DNA of 64,000 bases, taken from contig CM035413.1 of assembly GCA_020310875.1 (NCBI GenBank), positions 164,815,806-164,879,805 of the forward strand, written 5' to 3'. Both the position numbers and the translations under genes were made by a program. Below are positions 1 to 10,497 of this stretch, piece after piece (position 1 is the first letter of the stretch; every line of letters starts with the position of its first letter). The DNA is from Ceratopteris richardii (Eukaryota > Streptophyta > Polypodiopsida > Polypodiales > Pteridaceae). Under the pieces are notes generated by a model. That model worked only from the letters and a program-made list of their open reading frames with translations, was not told the origin of the DNA and did no database searches.

Positions 1-630
1 AGACAAAATGACTTCCAAGTCTCTCCTTCGATGTTGAGCAATCTCCATTTGATGTAGATGCCTCTAGACCTGAAATTTTTGTGCTTGATTGTTGAGCTTC
101 TCTTTGATTAGTTCCAATATAATCATCATAGAACTTTTTCCTTTCCTTTGTCTTCATACCATGGTCATAGTTCATCAAAGTCCACATTCTCAGACTCTTA
201 CTTCCTTCGTTGTAGGGTTGTAGCACTTATATCTTTTTTGTTCCAACTTCCATCTCGTGGCCGATTAAAATGCAACTTTTGGACCTTGGTTCCATCTTTG
301 TTCTAACTTCTTGCGGTATGTGAACAAAGCAAACACATCCAAAAACTTTGAGGTGTGCAAGATCAGGTTTCTTATCGGAATATACCTCCTCTAGTGTAAA
401 GTTACGTATTCTTGATATTGTGCACTTATTCATCAAGTAAACAGAAATTTTGGTAGCTTCAGCTTAATAGTATAATGCTACCTTCATCTCATTAAGCATT
501 CATCTTACAGCTTCAACAATTTGCCTATTTTTCCTCTCCGCTACTCCATTTTGTTAAAGTTTATACCGAAAAATAAACTGCCTTTTGATCCCATTCTTGT
601 AGCAAATCTGAAAATTCTTTGGAGAAGTAG
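1..630 (-). pseudogene. Ty1/Copia integrase fragment (element A)
   Basis: The minus strand encodes the end of a Copia integrase core. Positions 524-553 read QNGVAERKNR, the motif holding the last acid of the DDE triad. At 227-436 follows the usual downstream block with VFGCVCFVHIPQEVRTK. The two parts are separated by stops and a frame change, so this is a dead fragment. It ends exactly where the 5' LTR of the chromovirus G1 begins, and a gag piece of a minus-strand Copia resumes just beyond G1 at 6317. I infer that both belong to one older element into which G1 jumped, although the protease and integrase N-terminus that should lie between them are missing. Confidence 0.8.
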
Positions 631-1323
631 TGTCATGGACAAAGGAAACCATCCTGAACCTCAGATTCCATGTGAATCCTATATCTCATGATTGGTTCAG
701 AATTAGGAGAAACCAATGCTTCCATTGCGTCCGGAACGTGCCAAAACCCTAAGATCAACTGTCTTGTTACTTGATTCTGACATCCAGAGATCATGCTTCG
801 AATTGATGACATCATCGATGACATCACCAATTCGTAACCGCCCTTGGAAAACCTGTATAAGGAGGGGTTGGCCACATTCATTCTCAGTCTTGCCAATACC
901 AGTCTTGGGAGCTCAAGGAGTCGTGACTGCAAAGTAAGTACTCTCAAAGTTCTTGTTCCTGTCCTTGTCTTGTTCCTTGTTCCAGTCCTATCTACTCTTG
1001 AATCCTAGACATCTAGTCTTGTCCTCTTGTAGTCTCGTAGTACGAGATCTTGTTGAGTTCTTTCTTGTATCTAGTTCATCTCCCAAAAGAGAGTTCTTGT
1101 AATCCAGATATCTTGTTCTATACTTATGATCCCAGGTTGTAGGATCTCCTGTATCATCTTTAGTCCAGTTTTCCATATCTATTGGTCCCGGGTTGTGGGA
1201 CGTATTGTATTAGTTACATATTCTTGTATCATTTTCCCTATGTGGGTGTTCTTGTAATCAGAAGTGTATTTCGAAAATCTTGTATAGTGTAGTCAGAGAG
1301 CACAATCTAGTGCTCTCGTGACA
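631..1323 (+). repeat. G1 5' LTR
   Basis: It starts TGTCA and ends TGACA, a perfect 5-bp terminal inverted repeat, about 693 bp long. The first 460 bp recur at 5857-6316. A TATA-like box lies at 852-861 (ctgtataagg); the 3' LTR keeps the better form ctatataagg. The 5' copy carries an extra 12-bp duplication of a gatgacatc block near 800-830. No clear initiator-tRNA primer site follows; the sequence after the LTR starts ttttggcaagac. Confidence 0.85.
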
Positions 1324-1360
1324 TTTTGGCAAGACTAGCTTCTATCCACGACCAGTTATC

Positions 1361-2344
1361 ATGAAGAATGCTTATGAACAGATTATAGCATCACTTCAGA
1401 GTCTCCAACAACAAGTCGAAGACCTAAGTCATCGACAGACACAAGTCGAGATGGGACATCCAATGCATGTAGGTGCACTCCTCCAAGAATTACAAGAACG
1501 AATCAAGAGTCTTCAGACAAATCAAGGGAGTATGCAAGTAAATCAACGACCTAGTACATCCTTCATGAGGGAACCCAAGATCTGCATGCCAGAAAAGTTT
1601 GATGGTGATCGCACAAAGTTCTGAGGATTCTTGCAACAAGTCAAATTGTACATCCGTATGTAGCCTGATAGATGCCCTGATGATGCATCCAAGGTCGGTT
1701 TTATTGGAACCTTGCTCTATGGTCAAGAATTATCATGGTTTGCCCCAATCTTGGAGAAGGATATGTCTGTACTTCATGACTATGAGGGGTTTCTTGGAGA
1801 GCTAATCACCACATTCGGAGATGTAGACACAAGTCGAGTGGCAGAAACAAAACTTCGGAAGCTACGTCAAGGTAACCGCCCTACCTCTACCTATGCATCA
1901 AAATTTAGGCAGTTCATATATGACCTTACTTAGCACGAAGATTATTTCATAAGCCAATTTAGATGGGGCTTAAGAGATGATGTGAAGGACCTTCTACTCA
2001 CTATGCCAGAGGTTAAGACATTGAATGAATACATCAACCAAGCTATTCAATGTGATAACCGCCTTTTTGAAAGGAAACAAGCAAACGAAATAGAAGGAAG
2101 ACCTCGCCAATGGAAACCCTTCCAGCCCACTCCTAGCGATGAGTCTATGCCCGAACCTATGCAGATAGATGTAACTAGGTTCCGGCCACTAACACCACAA
2201 GAGAAACAAAGAAGGAGGGATGACAAGTTATGCTTGTATTGTGGAAACCCTGGCCATATTGCAGTTAATTGTCCCAACGAGAGAACGAACTCCAAAGTCG
2301 TAGCCACCCTTGTAGAGCAAGGAAACGAGGAAGTCCAGTTGTAA
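1361..2344 (+). pseudogene. G1 gag (broken)
   Basis: Gag forms the particle and packages element RNA. The frame begins at the ATG at 1361 and is cut by a TGA near 1622, a frame change, and a TAG near 1932, with a last open part at 1982-2344. That part carries one CCHC zinc knuckle, CLYCGNPGHIAVNC, around 2232-2273, the RNA-binding end of Gag. A glutamine-rich start with a possible coiled coil (heptads in the first 60 residues) precedes the gag core. Normal Gag would be one frame of about 300-350 residues, which matches the total span here. Confidence 0.85.
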
Positions 2345-2700
2345 AAGAGACCATACAGTCGGACCATGATATAAGAAAGGGTCCCATAATTCCAACCACA
2401 CCCGTAGAAACATGTCTTGCCCTTGTCAAGTTAATCATGTCTAAGAAGACCCTTTCCCTTATAGCTCTGGTAGATTCAGGACCCTCCTCATGTTTCATTG
2501 ATGAGGGACTCGTTAAGAAACATGAAATTTGAGTACTTCGGAAGAACAAACCAGTAGTAGCTGAAGTAGTAGATGGATGGCCTCTAGCATCGGGGAATAT
2601 AACCATAGAAACCATACCACTAAGAGTACACCTTGGTGACCATGATTCACACGTATGTTTCAATGTAATATCGAGTCCAATAAACTCGGTTATCATTGGA
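2345..2700 (+). pseudogene. G1 aspartic protease region
   Basis: The retropepsin matures Gag-Pol. The sequence LIALVDSGPSSCFID around 2458-2502 holds the active-site Asp in a D-S-G setting, as in Gypsy proteases. A TGA near 2530 closes this frame. Downstream (about 2640-2715) the reading NSVIIGMSWLKKHNPKINW is the usual protease-RT boundary block in a frame that stays open into the RT. The domain is therefore recognisable but interrupted. Confidence 0.75.
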
Positions 2701-4366
2701 ATGTCGTGGTTAAAGAAACATAATCCAAAAATTAATTGGGTGAATAATAAAATCACCCGTCGAGATATCCAAAAGTACCCGAAATATGTTGGAGCCAAAG
2801 CCTTCATACATGTAGTAAGGATTGAACCGACGTATATGATCTATGCCATACCAACTCAAGAGCCCAAGAAAGATGATTCAATGAAGCTACCTAACCAATA
2901 CCAAGGGTTTGAAGATATCTTTGAAAAAAAGAATGCACATATGTTCCCAGAGCATAGACCTTATGATTGTGCCATAGAACTTCAAGAGGGAGCACAACCA
3001 CCCTTCGGGCCAATCTATAGACTATCCCCAGATGAACTTACAGAATTACGTAAGAATCATGATGAGAATCTAGCCAAGGGGTTTATCAAACACTCGAAGT
3101 CTCCTGCAGGAGCCCCTATCCTATTTGTAAAAAAGGACGGAACTCTTCAAATATGTGTGGACTATCGTGGTTTGAATAAAGTCACAATAAAGAACAGATA
3201 TCCTCTACCACTTATATCAGAGCTCTTGGAACGCCTTGGAAAAGCAAAGTTCTTCACTAAGATTGACCTTCGAGAAGCATACAATCTTGTCAGGATCAGA
3301 GAAGGAGACGAATGGAAGGCCGCATTCCGAACAAGGTATGGACACTTTGAATATGTAGTTATGCCATTTGGTCTCACAAATGCTCCAACAGTCTTTCAAC
3401 ATATGATGAATGATATCTTTCGAGAGTATTTAGATGATTTTGTGGTAATATATCTTGATGATATCTTGATATTCTCCAAAAATCTAGAAGATCATGAATG
3501 TCATGTAAAAATAGTCGTAGAGAAACTAAGAGAAAAAGGGTTATATGCAAAATTGGAGAAGTGCTATTTCCATCAGGCAGAAGTGGAGTTTTTAGGGTAC
3601 ATTGTATCAAAGAAAGGAATCTTTATGGACCCTAAGAATATCAAGACAATCCTTGATTGGCAACCACCTTCGTGTGTTCGAGATGTACAATGTTTTCTAG
3701 GGTTTGCCAATTTTTATAGGATATTCATTAGAGATTACTCCAAGATTGTGACACCTCTTACCAAGCTTACAGGAAACCCAAAATTTTCATGGAACGAAGA
3801 AGCAGAAAAAGCCTTTCAGACCTTGAAATCAGCATTCACTACTGCCCCAAATCTAGTTCATTCTGATTCGAGCAAACCCTTCTTCCTAGAAACAGATGCA
3901 TCAGACTTTGCCCTAGGGGCCATTCTATCCCAATATGGAGATGACGAACACCTACATCCAGTTGCATATCATTCTAGGAAATTTTCCCCTCCAAAAATTA
4001 ATTATGAAATCCATGATAAAGAACTTCTTGCCATAGTAGACGCGTTTGATACCTGGCATCACCATCTAGAAGGAACAACTCACAAAGTTACTGTGTATAC
4101 AGATCACAAGAACTTAAGAGTAATTTATGACCACTCGCATACTCAATAGAAGGCAATCTCGATGGAGTAACTTTCTATCCAAATTTGATTTTGTCATCAT
4201 ATACCGTCCAAGACGTCAACATTGTCAGTCAGATGCCCTGTCCAAAAGATCTTACCTTGCACCAAAGAAGGGTGAAGAGACCTTTGATCAACAAGAGAGT
4301 GTATTACTCAAGCCTGAGCATCTCCAGTTAGCAGCTATCTCTTCAAGCCATCATGAAGATTAAGCC
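2701..4366 (+). pseudogene. G1 reverse transcriptase and RNase H
   Basis: An open stretch of 482 codons (2701-4149) covers RT and the start of RNase H. RT copies element RNA into DNA; its palm motif YLDD stands near residue 250, preceded by ICVDYRGLNK and the VMPFGLTNAP block. RNase H, which removes the template RNA, starts with ETDASDFALGAIL near residue 397 and continues with VYTDHKNL. A TAG at about 4147 breaks it, after which the frame 4127-4363 carries the RWSNFLSKFDFVI and SDALSKR end of the domain. The RT half looks catalytically complete; the gene as a whole is not. Confidence 0.92.
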
Positions 4367-5853
4367 TTGAGTCAATTGATCAATGAGAATCTACCAAAGG
4401 ATGAATTGTTTTGTAACGTTAAGCAGAAAGCTGAAGAAGGAAAATTCCAAGAAGTAAACGAATTTCAAGAAAAGGATGGGTTACTACTCTATAAGAACCT
4501 ATTGTACGTCCCTCTAGGAAAGCCCAGGATCCAAGTACTTCAACAACGCCATGACAACCTTGCAGCAAGACATTTTGGAGTGAATAAAACAATAGAACTA
4601 ATATCAAGGGACTTTTGGTGGCCTCAGATGTGGAAGGAAGTCAAAGAATATATCCGAACCTATGATACTTGCAATAGATCTAAGGTACCCAGACATAAAC
4701 CTCATGGCCTCTTGCAACCTCTACCTATTCCAAAAAGGCCATGGGCTTCATTGTCTATGGATTTCATCACAGATCTACCAAAGTCAGATAACTATGATGC
4801 CATTCTTGTTATTGTGGATAGATTTATAAAGATGACACACTTCATTCCAATTTCCAGCTACCAAGGCAATCACAGGTGCAGCCACTGCTAGACTTTTTCT
4901 CAGGTACATATTTAGGCTTCACGGATTGCCCGATGATATTGTCAGTGATCGAGGTCCACAATTCATATCCAACTTTTGGAACAGCCTTTGCAAGCTCCTT
5001 GGTGTTCAAGTTAAACTATCTACAGCAAATCATCCACATACTAATGGACAAACAGAACGGGTGAATCAAGTCCTAGAGCAATATCTCCGTTGCACCTGCA
5101 ACTATTATCAAAATGATTGGTTTGAGCTTTTACCCTTTCCAGAGTTTGCTTATAACAACAGTGTTCATGCATCTACTAAGAAGACTCTCTTCTTTGCAAA
5201 TTATGGACAACATCCAAGGATGGGTATACAACTCTCAAATCATGTCAAGAACCCAACTGCCAGAGACAAGGCCCAGTACCTCATGGACATTCACAAAGAA
5301 CTCAAGGAAGAGATCCGTAAAGCTCAAGAACAATATAAGTACTATGGAGATCAACATCCTGTTCAAAATCCATCATATCAAATTGGGGGATAAAGTACGG
5401 TTACTCAAAAGTAATTTGCAAACTTCAAGGCCTTGTGCAAAGTTAGATCAAAGATTTAGTCCATTCACCATCTTGGCCAAGATTAATCCAGTCACCTTCA
5501 AGCTCCAGCTACCAAGTACCATGAGAATACATCCAGTTTTCCATGTATCCATGTTGGAACCATATCAAATTTCACCATTGAGGCGGGAGAGAACTAGTCA
5601 TTCGCCACCTATCAAGATTGATGATCATGAAGAATTTGAAGTCGAGCATGTCCTAGATTTGAGAATATCCTGAGGAAGATTGGAGTACCTTATTCATTGG
5701 AAAGGGTATGACATCCGTGATCGTACTTGGGAACCTACAAAAAACCTTCAGAGAGCACCAATCAAGGTTCAAGAATTCGATAAGAGAAATCCAATGAAGC
5801 CAAGATCAGAGAACATGACCGCTCCTCGTGGAACTCGTCGCTTGAGGGGGAGG
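4367..5853 (+). pseudogene. G1 integrase with C-terminal chromodomain
   Basis: The N-terminal zinc domain shows the two His (RHDNLAARHFG) but the first Cys of the CxxC pair is replaced by Tyr (YDTCNRSK). The core keeps all three acids in pieces: MDFITDLP with a downstream VDRF, SDRGPQF near 4945, and NGQTERVNQ near 5045. A frame change near 4870 and another near 5390 split it. Beyond a stop at 5671, the reading YLIHWKGYDIRDRTWEP (about 5688-5738) is a chromodomain, the histone-mark reader that targets chromoviruses to heterochromatin. The gene is inactive here. Confidence 0.9.
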
Positions 5854-5856
5854 TGA
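5844..5856 (+). promoter_or_regulatory. G1 polypurine tract
   Basis: The purine run gagggggaggtga (with one t) directly abuts the 3' LTR. Such tracts resist RNase H and prime plus-strand synthesis. Confidence 0.75.
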
Positions 5857-6316
5857 TGTCATGGACAAAGGAAACCATCCTGAACCTCAAATTCCATGTG
5901 AATCTTATATCTCATGATTGGTTCAGAATTAGGAGAAACCAATGCTTCCATTGCGTCCAGAACATGCCAAAACCCTAAGATCGACTGTCTTCTTACTTGA
6001 TTCTGACATCCAAAAGCCATGCTTCGAATTGATGACATCATCAATTCGTAACCGCCCTTGGAAAACCTATATAAGGAGGGGTTGGCCACATTCATTCTCA
6101 ATCTTGCCAATACCAGTCTTGGGAGCTCAAGGAGTCGTGACTGCCAAGTAAGTACTCTCAAAGTTCCAGTTCCTGTTCTTGTCTTGTTCCTTGTTCCAAT
6201 CATGTCTAGTCTTGTATCCTGGACATCTAGTCTTGTCCTCTTGTAGTCTCATAGTACGAGATCTTGTTAAGTTCTTTCTTGTATCTAGTTCATCTCCCAA
6301 AAGGGAGTTCTTGTAA
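5857..6316 (+). repeat. G1 3' LTR, truncated
   Basis: It matches the first 460 bp of the 5' LTR closely, then homology stops after the words gagttcttgtaat. The TATA box here is ctatataagg at 6067-6076. Right of the break lies the minus-strand Copia A gag. Confidence 0.88.
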
Positions 6317-6640
6317 TTTGACTCCTTTGATTGCCTCCATTTGGTCTTCCATTTTTCAGCCAACAATCGCTAGCATAATGTCCTACTATACCACAATGAT
6401 AGAATGATATACCTTCATGAAAATTGGAGGAGCCTCAGCCTCTTCCTCTACTTCTACCTCGATCTCTTCCTTTTGTGTTATTATTTGATCCATCCTTGTT
6501 GTCTTCCAAATTGTCAGAGCATCTTTGAAGTATACAATGAAGACAACTACATGATCATCACCCGAGGATGTTTGATGGGGCAAGGCTAATAATTCAAAGG
6601 GCTTCCTTGGAGCCTACAAGATGGAGCGTATAAGCATTTC
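6317..6640 (-). pseudogene. Copia gag end with zinc knuckle (element A)
   Basis: Read on the minus strand, the segment gives a basic Arg-Gly run (KGRDRGRSRGRG) followed after a stop by FYHCGIVGHYASDC. This is a Copia-type CCHC knuckle whose first Cys has become Tyr or Phe. The basic stretch plus knuckle is the nucleocapsid end of Copia Gag. It sits directly against the broken G1 LTR, and its orientation matches the integrase fragment at 1-630. Confidence 0.75.
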
Positions 6641-6792
6641 GAAATAGAATCTTAGCTGATCTGAAAAGTTCCTGTGTACAAGTGCAATCGTTCCCTACGC
6701 AAGCTTATGGAATGTGTTCTTAAAACATTTGCCAGCCCTTGAAAATGAGCAAATGCCATTATCCCCAAATCAACCACAACAAACAAGATCAG

Positions 6793-7247
6793 AGGTGGTC
6801 AAGAACCATAGTCCTATAGTCATTACACCCCAAGAAAAAACTTTGTAATGAAGAGAGTTCACCTGTGCAAGATCTCAACACATCCTTTATGCCACCATTC
6901 ATTCACTTTATTTCCAAAACCACCAAACAGTTGGATGTAATAGCAAAGTTAGGACTTGTGAGGAGATCCAAGTAATAAGATGAAGATGAAACCATGTATT
7001 TGAACAAAGCATTTTCAGGTGGTCAAGAACCATAGTCCTATAGTCATTACACCCCAAGAAAAAACTCTGTAATGAAGAGAGTTCACCTGTGCAAGATCTC
7101 AACACATCCTTTATGCCACCATTCATTCACTTTATTTCCAAAACCACCAAACAGTTGGATGTAATAGCAAAGTTAGGACTTGTGAGGAGATCCAAGTAAT
7201 AAGATGAAGATGAACTCCTAAACCATGTATTTGAACAAAGCATTTTC
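6793..7247. repeat. 224-bp tandem duplication
   Basis: Two copies begin aggtggtcaagaaccatag at 6793 and 7017 and run through the same text to the words gcattttc. The second copy has a 7-bp insertion (ctcctaa) near 7214; otherwise they are nearly identical, so the duplication is recent. No coding potential. Confidence 0.92.
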
Positions 7248-7307
7248 CAGTCTGGATCTTTTTGAGTGTAGCAACGAGATGGCATTCACTATGGTGTACA
7301 TCCATCC

Positions 7308-7553
7308 ATCCATACGTACGTACATGCGTACATACATAAGTACGTACGTACGCACATACGCACATACATACATACATACATACATACATACATACATACA
7401 TACATACATACATACATACATACATACATACATACATACATACATACATACATACATACATACATACATACATACATACATACATACATACATACATACA
7501 TGCATGCATGCATGCATGCATGCATGCATACATACATACATACATACATACAT
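7308..7553. repeat. (CATA)n/(CATG)n microsatellite
   Basis: About 245 bp of CATA units with a CATG block at about 7500-7528 and a mixed ACGT-rich start. The long Tyr-Val-Cys or Ile-His-Thr reading frames across it are artefacts of the 4-bp repeat. Confidence 0.97.
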
Positions 7554-10174
7554 AAATGTCACCGTTGGGAAAATGATACAAGGGCTGCCAAGCACCCTAA
7601 AAAATGGTCAGCATAATAAGGAACAAAATGGAGTGGTGGTCAGGGGGATATGCACGCAAGGCAAAGAGCAAGCATTTCCTAAGGATTAAGAAAGAAACAG
7701 CATTGAAAAGCATAGGCTTGTGCTCAAAATTATGTGCATTCCTGCACTACCAGATAACCATGGGATCCAAAAGCATAAATGGTCAAGAATTCACAGCAAA
7801 TCTGGGTGCGAAATGCTTAGACAAGCCAGAAGTGATCCGAAACAGAGAAAGGCTGCAATCAGTAGAGAGTAGATGACAGAAAATCTCAACCTACCATCAC
7901 GTGATGAAATGGCAGTTCCAAAACACACCTCATCATCTTAGTTTGCCCCTAATCTCCAAAGAAAAACATGACGATGAAATGATAGGTGTTTCTTCCAAAC
8001 CCCAATGCATAACATTTCGAATAAACACAGAGTCAGTAGCAGCCCAAGCAACAATAGCATGTAGATGCAAAATCCAGAGGAAAAAGGAACAGTAAGTAAT
8101 AGCAAGCAAGCCACTGATAAGTAATGACAATTTCCAATAAGTTTCACAGTGAAGACTTCACCTGTAGAGCACGCGAGGAAGACGTTTACCATACTAACTT
8201 TGTATGAAAAGCCATGAGCTCCAGTAATGAGCACCAATCGCAAAAAGTCTACAAGAGTAGGGGAAATACATCTGTCGATGCATGGATACATAGGCAGAGA
8301 GAAGGACTGTTTGTATATCATATATCTAATCAAGTTAATTACAAGAATACCCTGAGGAAAAATGATACATGGGAAGCATATTAATGTCCTTTCGTTTCGT
8401 CAATATTCTGTAGCTGTGAAAAATAAAAATCAAACAGCCATATGCAATCTGCAATCCGTGTTATTCTCTTGCAAGTTTTTACAAAGTTTACGCGTGATAT
8501 TATGATACCATACGACCCAGATTCTATTAAAAAAGAAAAAATTATGTTCTTCACTGATGAGAATGCTGTAAGCTGAGAATCATTTACAGAGAAGACTTTA
8601 AAAGTAGTAGTTTTATGTGAATTGCTGAAAGATAATCCTGAGCGGTTTTTCTCTATGCACTGGGAGCTTTGCTTCAACTCTAGAGAAAAGGTCTTACTAC
8701 ACGAAAGCTACCTCATTCACCCCAAAGCATGAATGGATCCATCGAAAGAATATTAGCAGGAAAAACGGTTCAGGATAGAACGGCGGAGTGAAATTTTTCG
8801 AATCAATCGCTTTGCTCTAAAACCAGAAATCATGCTATAACTGTAGAAAGATGATTACGGAGTGACGAATAATGTTTCCAGACATACATCATTCAACAAA
8901 TAAACGTAGATAGGCTCTTGCTCGTTGTCATTTCTGAAGAAAAAGCAAGTTAAGTAGGCATTAATATCCATTCTTGATAGCAAGCGTTGAGGCGGTGGTC
9001 ATCCCCTTCCGTTATGCTAGAACTTAATCTACGATAACATCGCGCATAATCTATGTTCAACTGAAAGGGAGAAAATCTTTATCACCAACTCTCCAGCACT
9101 TCTTCGTAGTTTGAGAAAATGAAACTTTTAAGGAAATCACAACTGGTTGAATGCCAGAGATGATTCCTCTCTATCAGTAAAAAGGGCCTAGAATACCCAT
9201 CCCGAACGAAGCAGGTAAAACAGTTCAGAATAGAACGGAGGAGTGAAGTCTTAAAGCTTCTTTCGGTTTGCTCCAAAGCAGAAACCATGCTAAAACTACA
9301 GACGGATGACTAGAGAGAGAGGAAGGATGTTCCCATACTTACATCATTCACTAAGTGAACATAGATAGGTCCTGCACATTGTCATTTCTGATTTCTGAAG
9401 AAAACGCAAACATACGTAGGCGCTAGTATCCATGCTTGGCAAGTGTTGAGAAAATGGTCACGCCCTTCCGCTATGCTAGAACTTAGTTTACCACGTAATC
9501 CACGTTCAGGCTTGTTTGCAGGCTTTTTATAAGAGACGAATGGTTGTACTTAATGCAGGAGCAAAAGACGCTGATGCTATTGGATCCTGTCAGAGGACGG
9601 CTGGCACAAAGCTCGGCACTGGAAAGTCATGAGTCATGACTATCATATATACCTTGGATTCACAGATGTTCACCGAAAACTGAACTTCGGAGAAGTATAG
9701 TAACTAGTGGAATATCTGCATGTACAAGGGAAGCTATCCGTTTATTAGGAAAACTACATAATAAAAATTGATATTCTCCTACCTTTCGAATGCAATAAAC
9801 TCTATCTGCTCTCTATCTGCGTGTTCGCTTGCAAATGAAGAAATTAGGAGCTCTGAACTGTGGAGAGAATGTCTAGCAGACGTCGAGTGCACGAACTCTG
9901 TCGGTGACTTGTGACAGTCCCCTAAGTGGTTGAGAGAGTGGGGTCTTGCATAGAGTTAACGCAACGGCACGCAGTAACGAGTGTCAAAGATATCGACCTC
10001 CGACAGAGAAACGATTCCCCCGCCTAAGGGAGCTGAGGACGTGGATGGCACGTGCGTGGGCGTGCGTATTCCCAGCCTCCCAGGTCTGTGCCTACAGCGA
10101 GAGAGATTATTTTGGACCTTCGTTTTGACTATGGAGGCTCGATACTCTGTGTTTGTGTGCGTGCGCGACAGGGA
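7554..10174. other. Unassigned DNA without recognisable gene
   Basis: About 2.6 kb of sequence that is more complex and less AT-rich than most of the window and shows no retrotransposon motif. Short open frames exist on both strands, for example a minus-strand 131-codon frame at 7938-8333 with a leucine-rich hydrophobic middle, but none resembles a known family. It could be introns or untranslated sequence of a host gene, or old intergenic DNA. It contains the diverged duplication listed separately. Confidence 0.4.
8756..9510. repeat. Diverged ~0.3-kb direct duplication
   Basis: Segments 8756-9060 and 9211-9510 align along their length: both begin gcagg, carry a cagaatagaacgg-like word, a gtcatttctga word and ttatgctagaactta near the end. 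They differ by many substitutions and small indels, so this is an old duplication about 455 bp apart. No frame is conserved between the copies. Confidence 0.8.
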
Positions 10175-10230
10175 GAATGCATTAACTTTACCAATGCCAC
10201 AAGAATGCATTAACTTTATCAATGCCACAA
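10175..10230. repeat. 28-bp tandem repeat, two copies
   Basis: The unit gaatgcattaactttaccaa plus 8 further bases occurs twice with one substitution. Confidence 0.9.
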
Positions 10231-10377
10231 TGATAATCAAATCGGTGCTGTTGTTGAAAACCTAAAGCACAAGCCAGCGCAAGAAATGTATGAGAATTAA
10301 GGAACAAGTGCAGACGGCAGACTGTCTCATTTTTTTTAGAGGAAGTTCTGCAGACGCCTACTCTTCGTGAGCTTGAA

Positions 10378-10497
10378 TATAATAATAGAGAGGTTGAATA
10401 TATTGAAAGAACAAGTGAATATATTGAAAGAACAATATAATAATAGAGAGGTTGAATATATTGAAAGAACAAGTGAATATATTGAAAGAACAAGTGA
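10378..10497. repeat. 58-bp minisatellite with 21-bp subrepeats
   Basis: Two 58-bp units start tataataatagagag at 10378 and 10436. Inside each, gaatatattgaaagaacaa is repeated at about 21-bp spacing, giving four copies in all. Confidence 0.92.

Larger units (their letters stand above)
631..6316 (+). mobile_element. Degenerate Ty3/Gypsy chromovirus G1
   Basis: A plus-strand Gypsy element with gag, protease, RT, RNase H, integrase and a C-terminal chromodomain in that order, between a complete 5' LTR and a truncated 3' LTR. The order PR-RT-RH-IN plus the chromodomain places it among plant chromoviruses. At least four stops and several frame changes interrupt the genes. The 3' LTR breaks off after about 460 bp, so no target-site duplication can be checked on the right. 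It sits inside the minus-strand Copia A. Confidence 0.93.

Noticed and set aside
7308..7553. CRISPR-like array
   Set aside because: The repeat is a pure tetranucleotide without unique spacers, in plant nuclear DNA. The 44-bp array in the G2 leader likewise has no spacers.
7132..7689. Long frames of Tyr-Val-Cys-Met or Ile-His-Thr repeats on both strands
   Set aside because: They are the translation of the CATA microsatellite, open in several frames only because the 4-bp unit contains no stop.
7938..8333. Minus-strand 131-codon frame with a hydrophobic, membrane-like middle
   Set aside because: No family motif, no conserved counterpart, and T-rich noncoding DNA often gives leucine- and phenylalanine-rich frames by chance.
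9946..10265. Overlapping frames of about 60-95 codons on both strands
   Set aside because: Three mutually overlapping frames in a locally GC-richer patch, none with a recognisable motif; no reason to prefer one.
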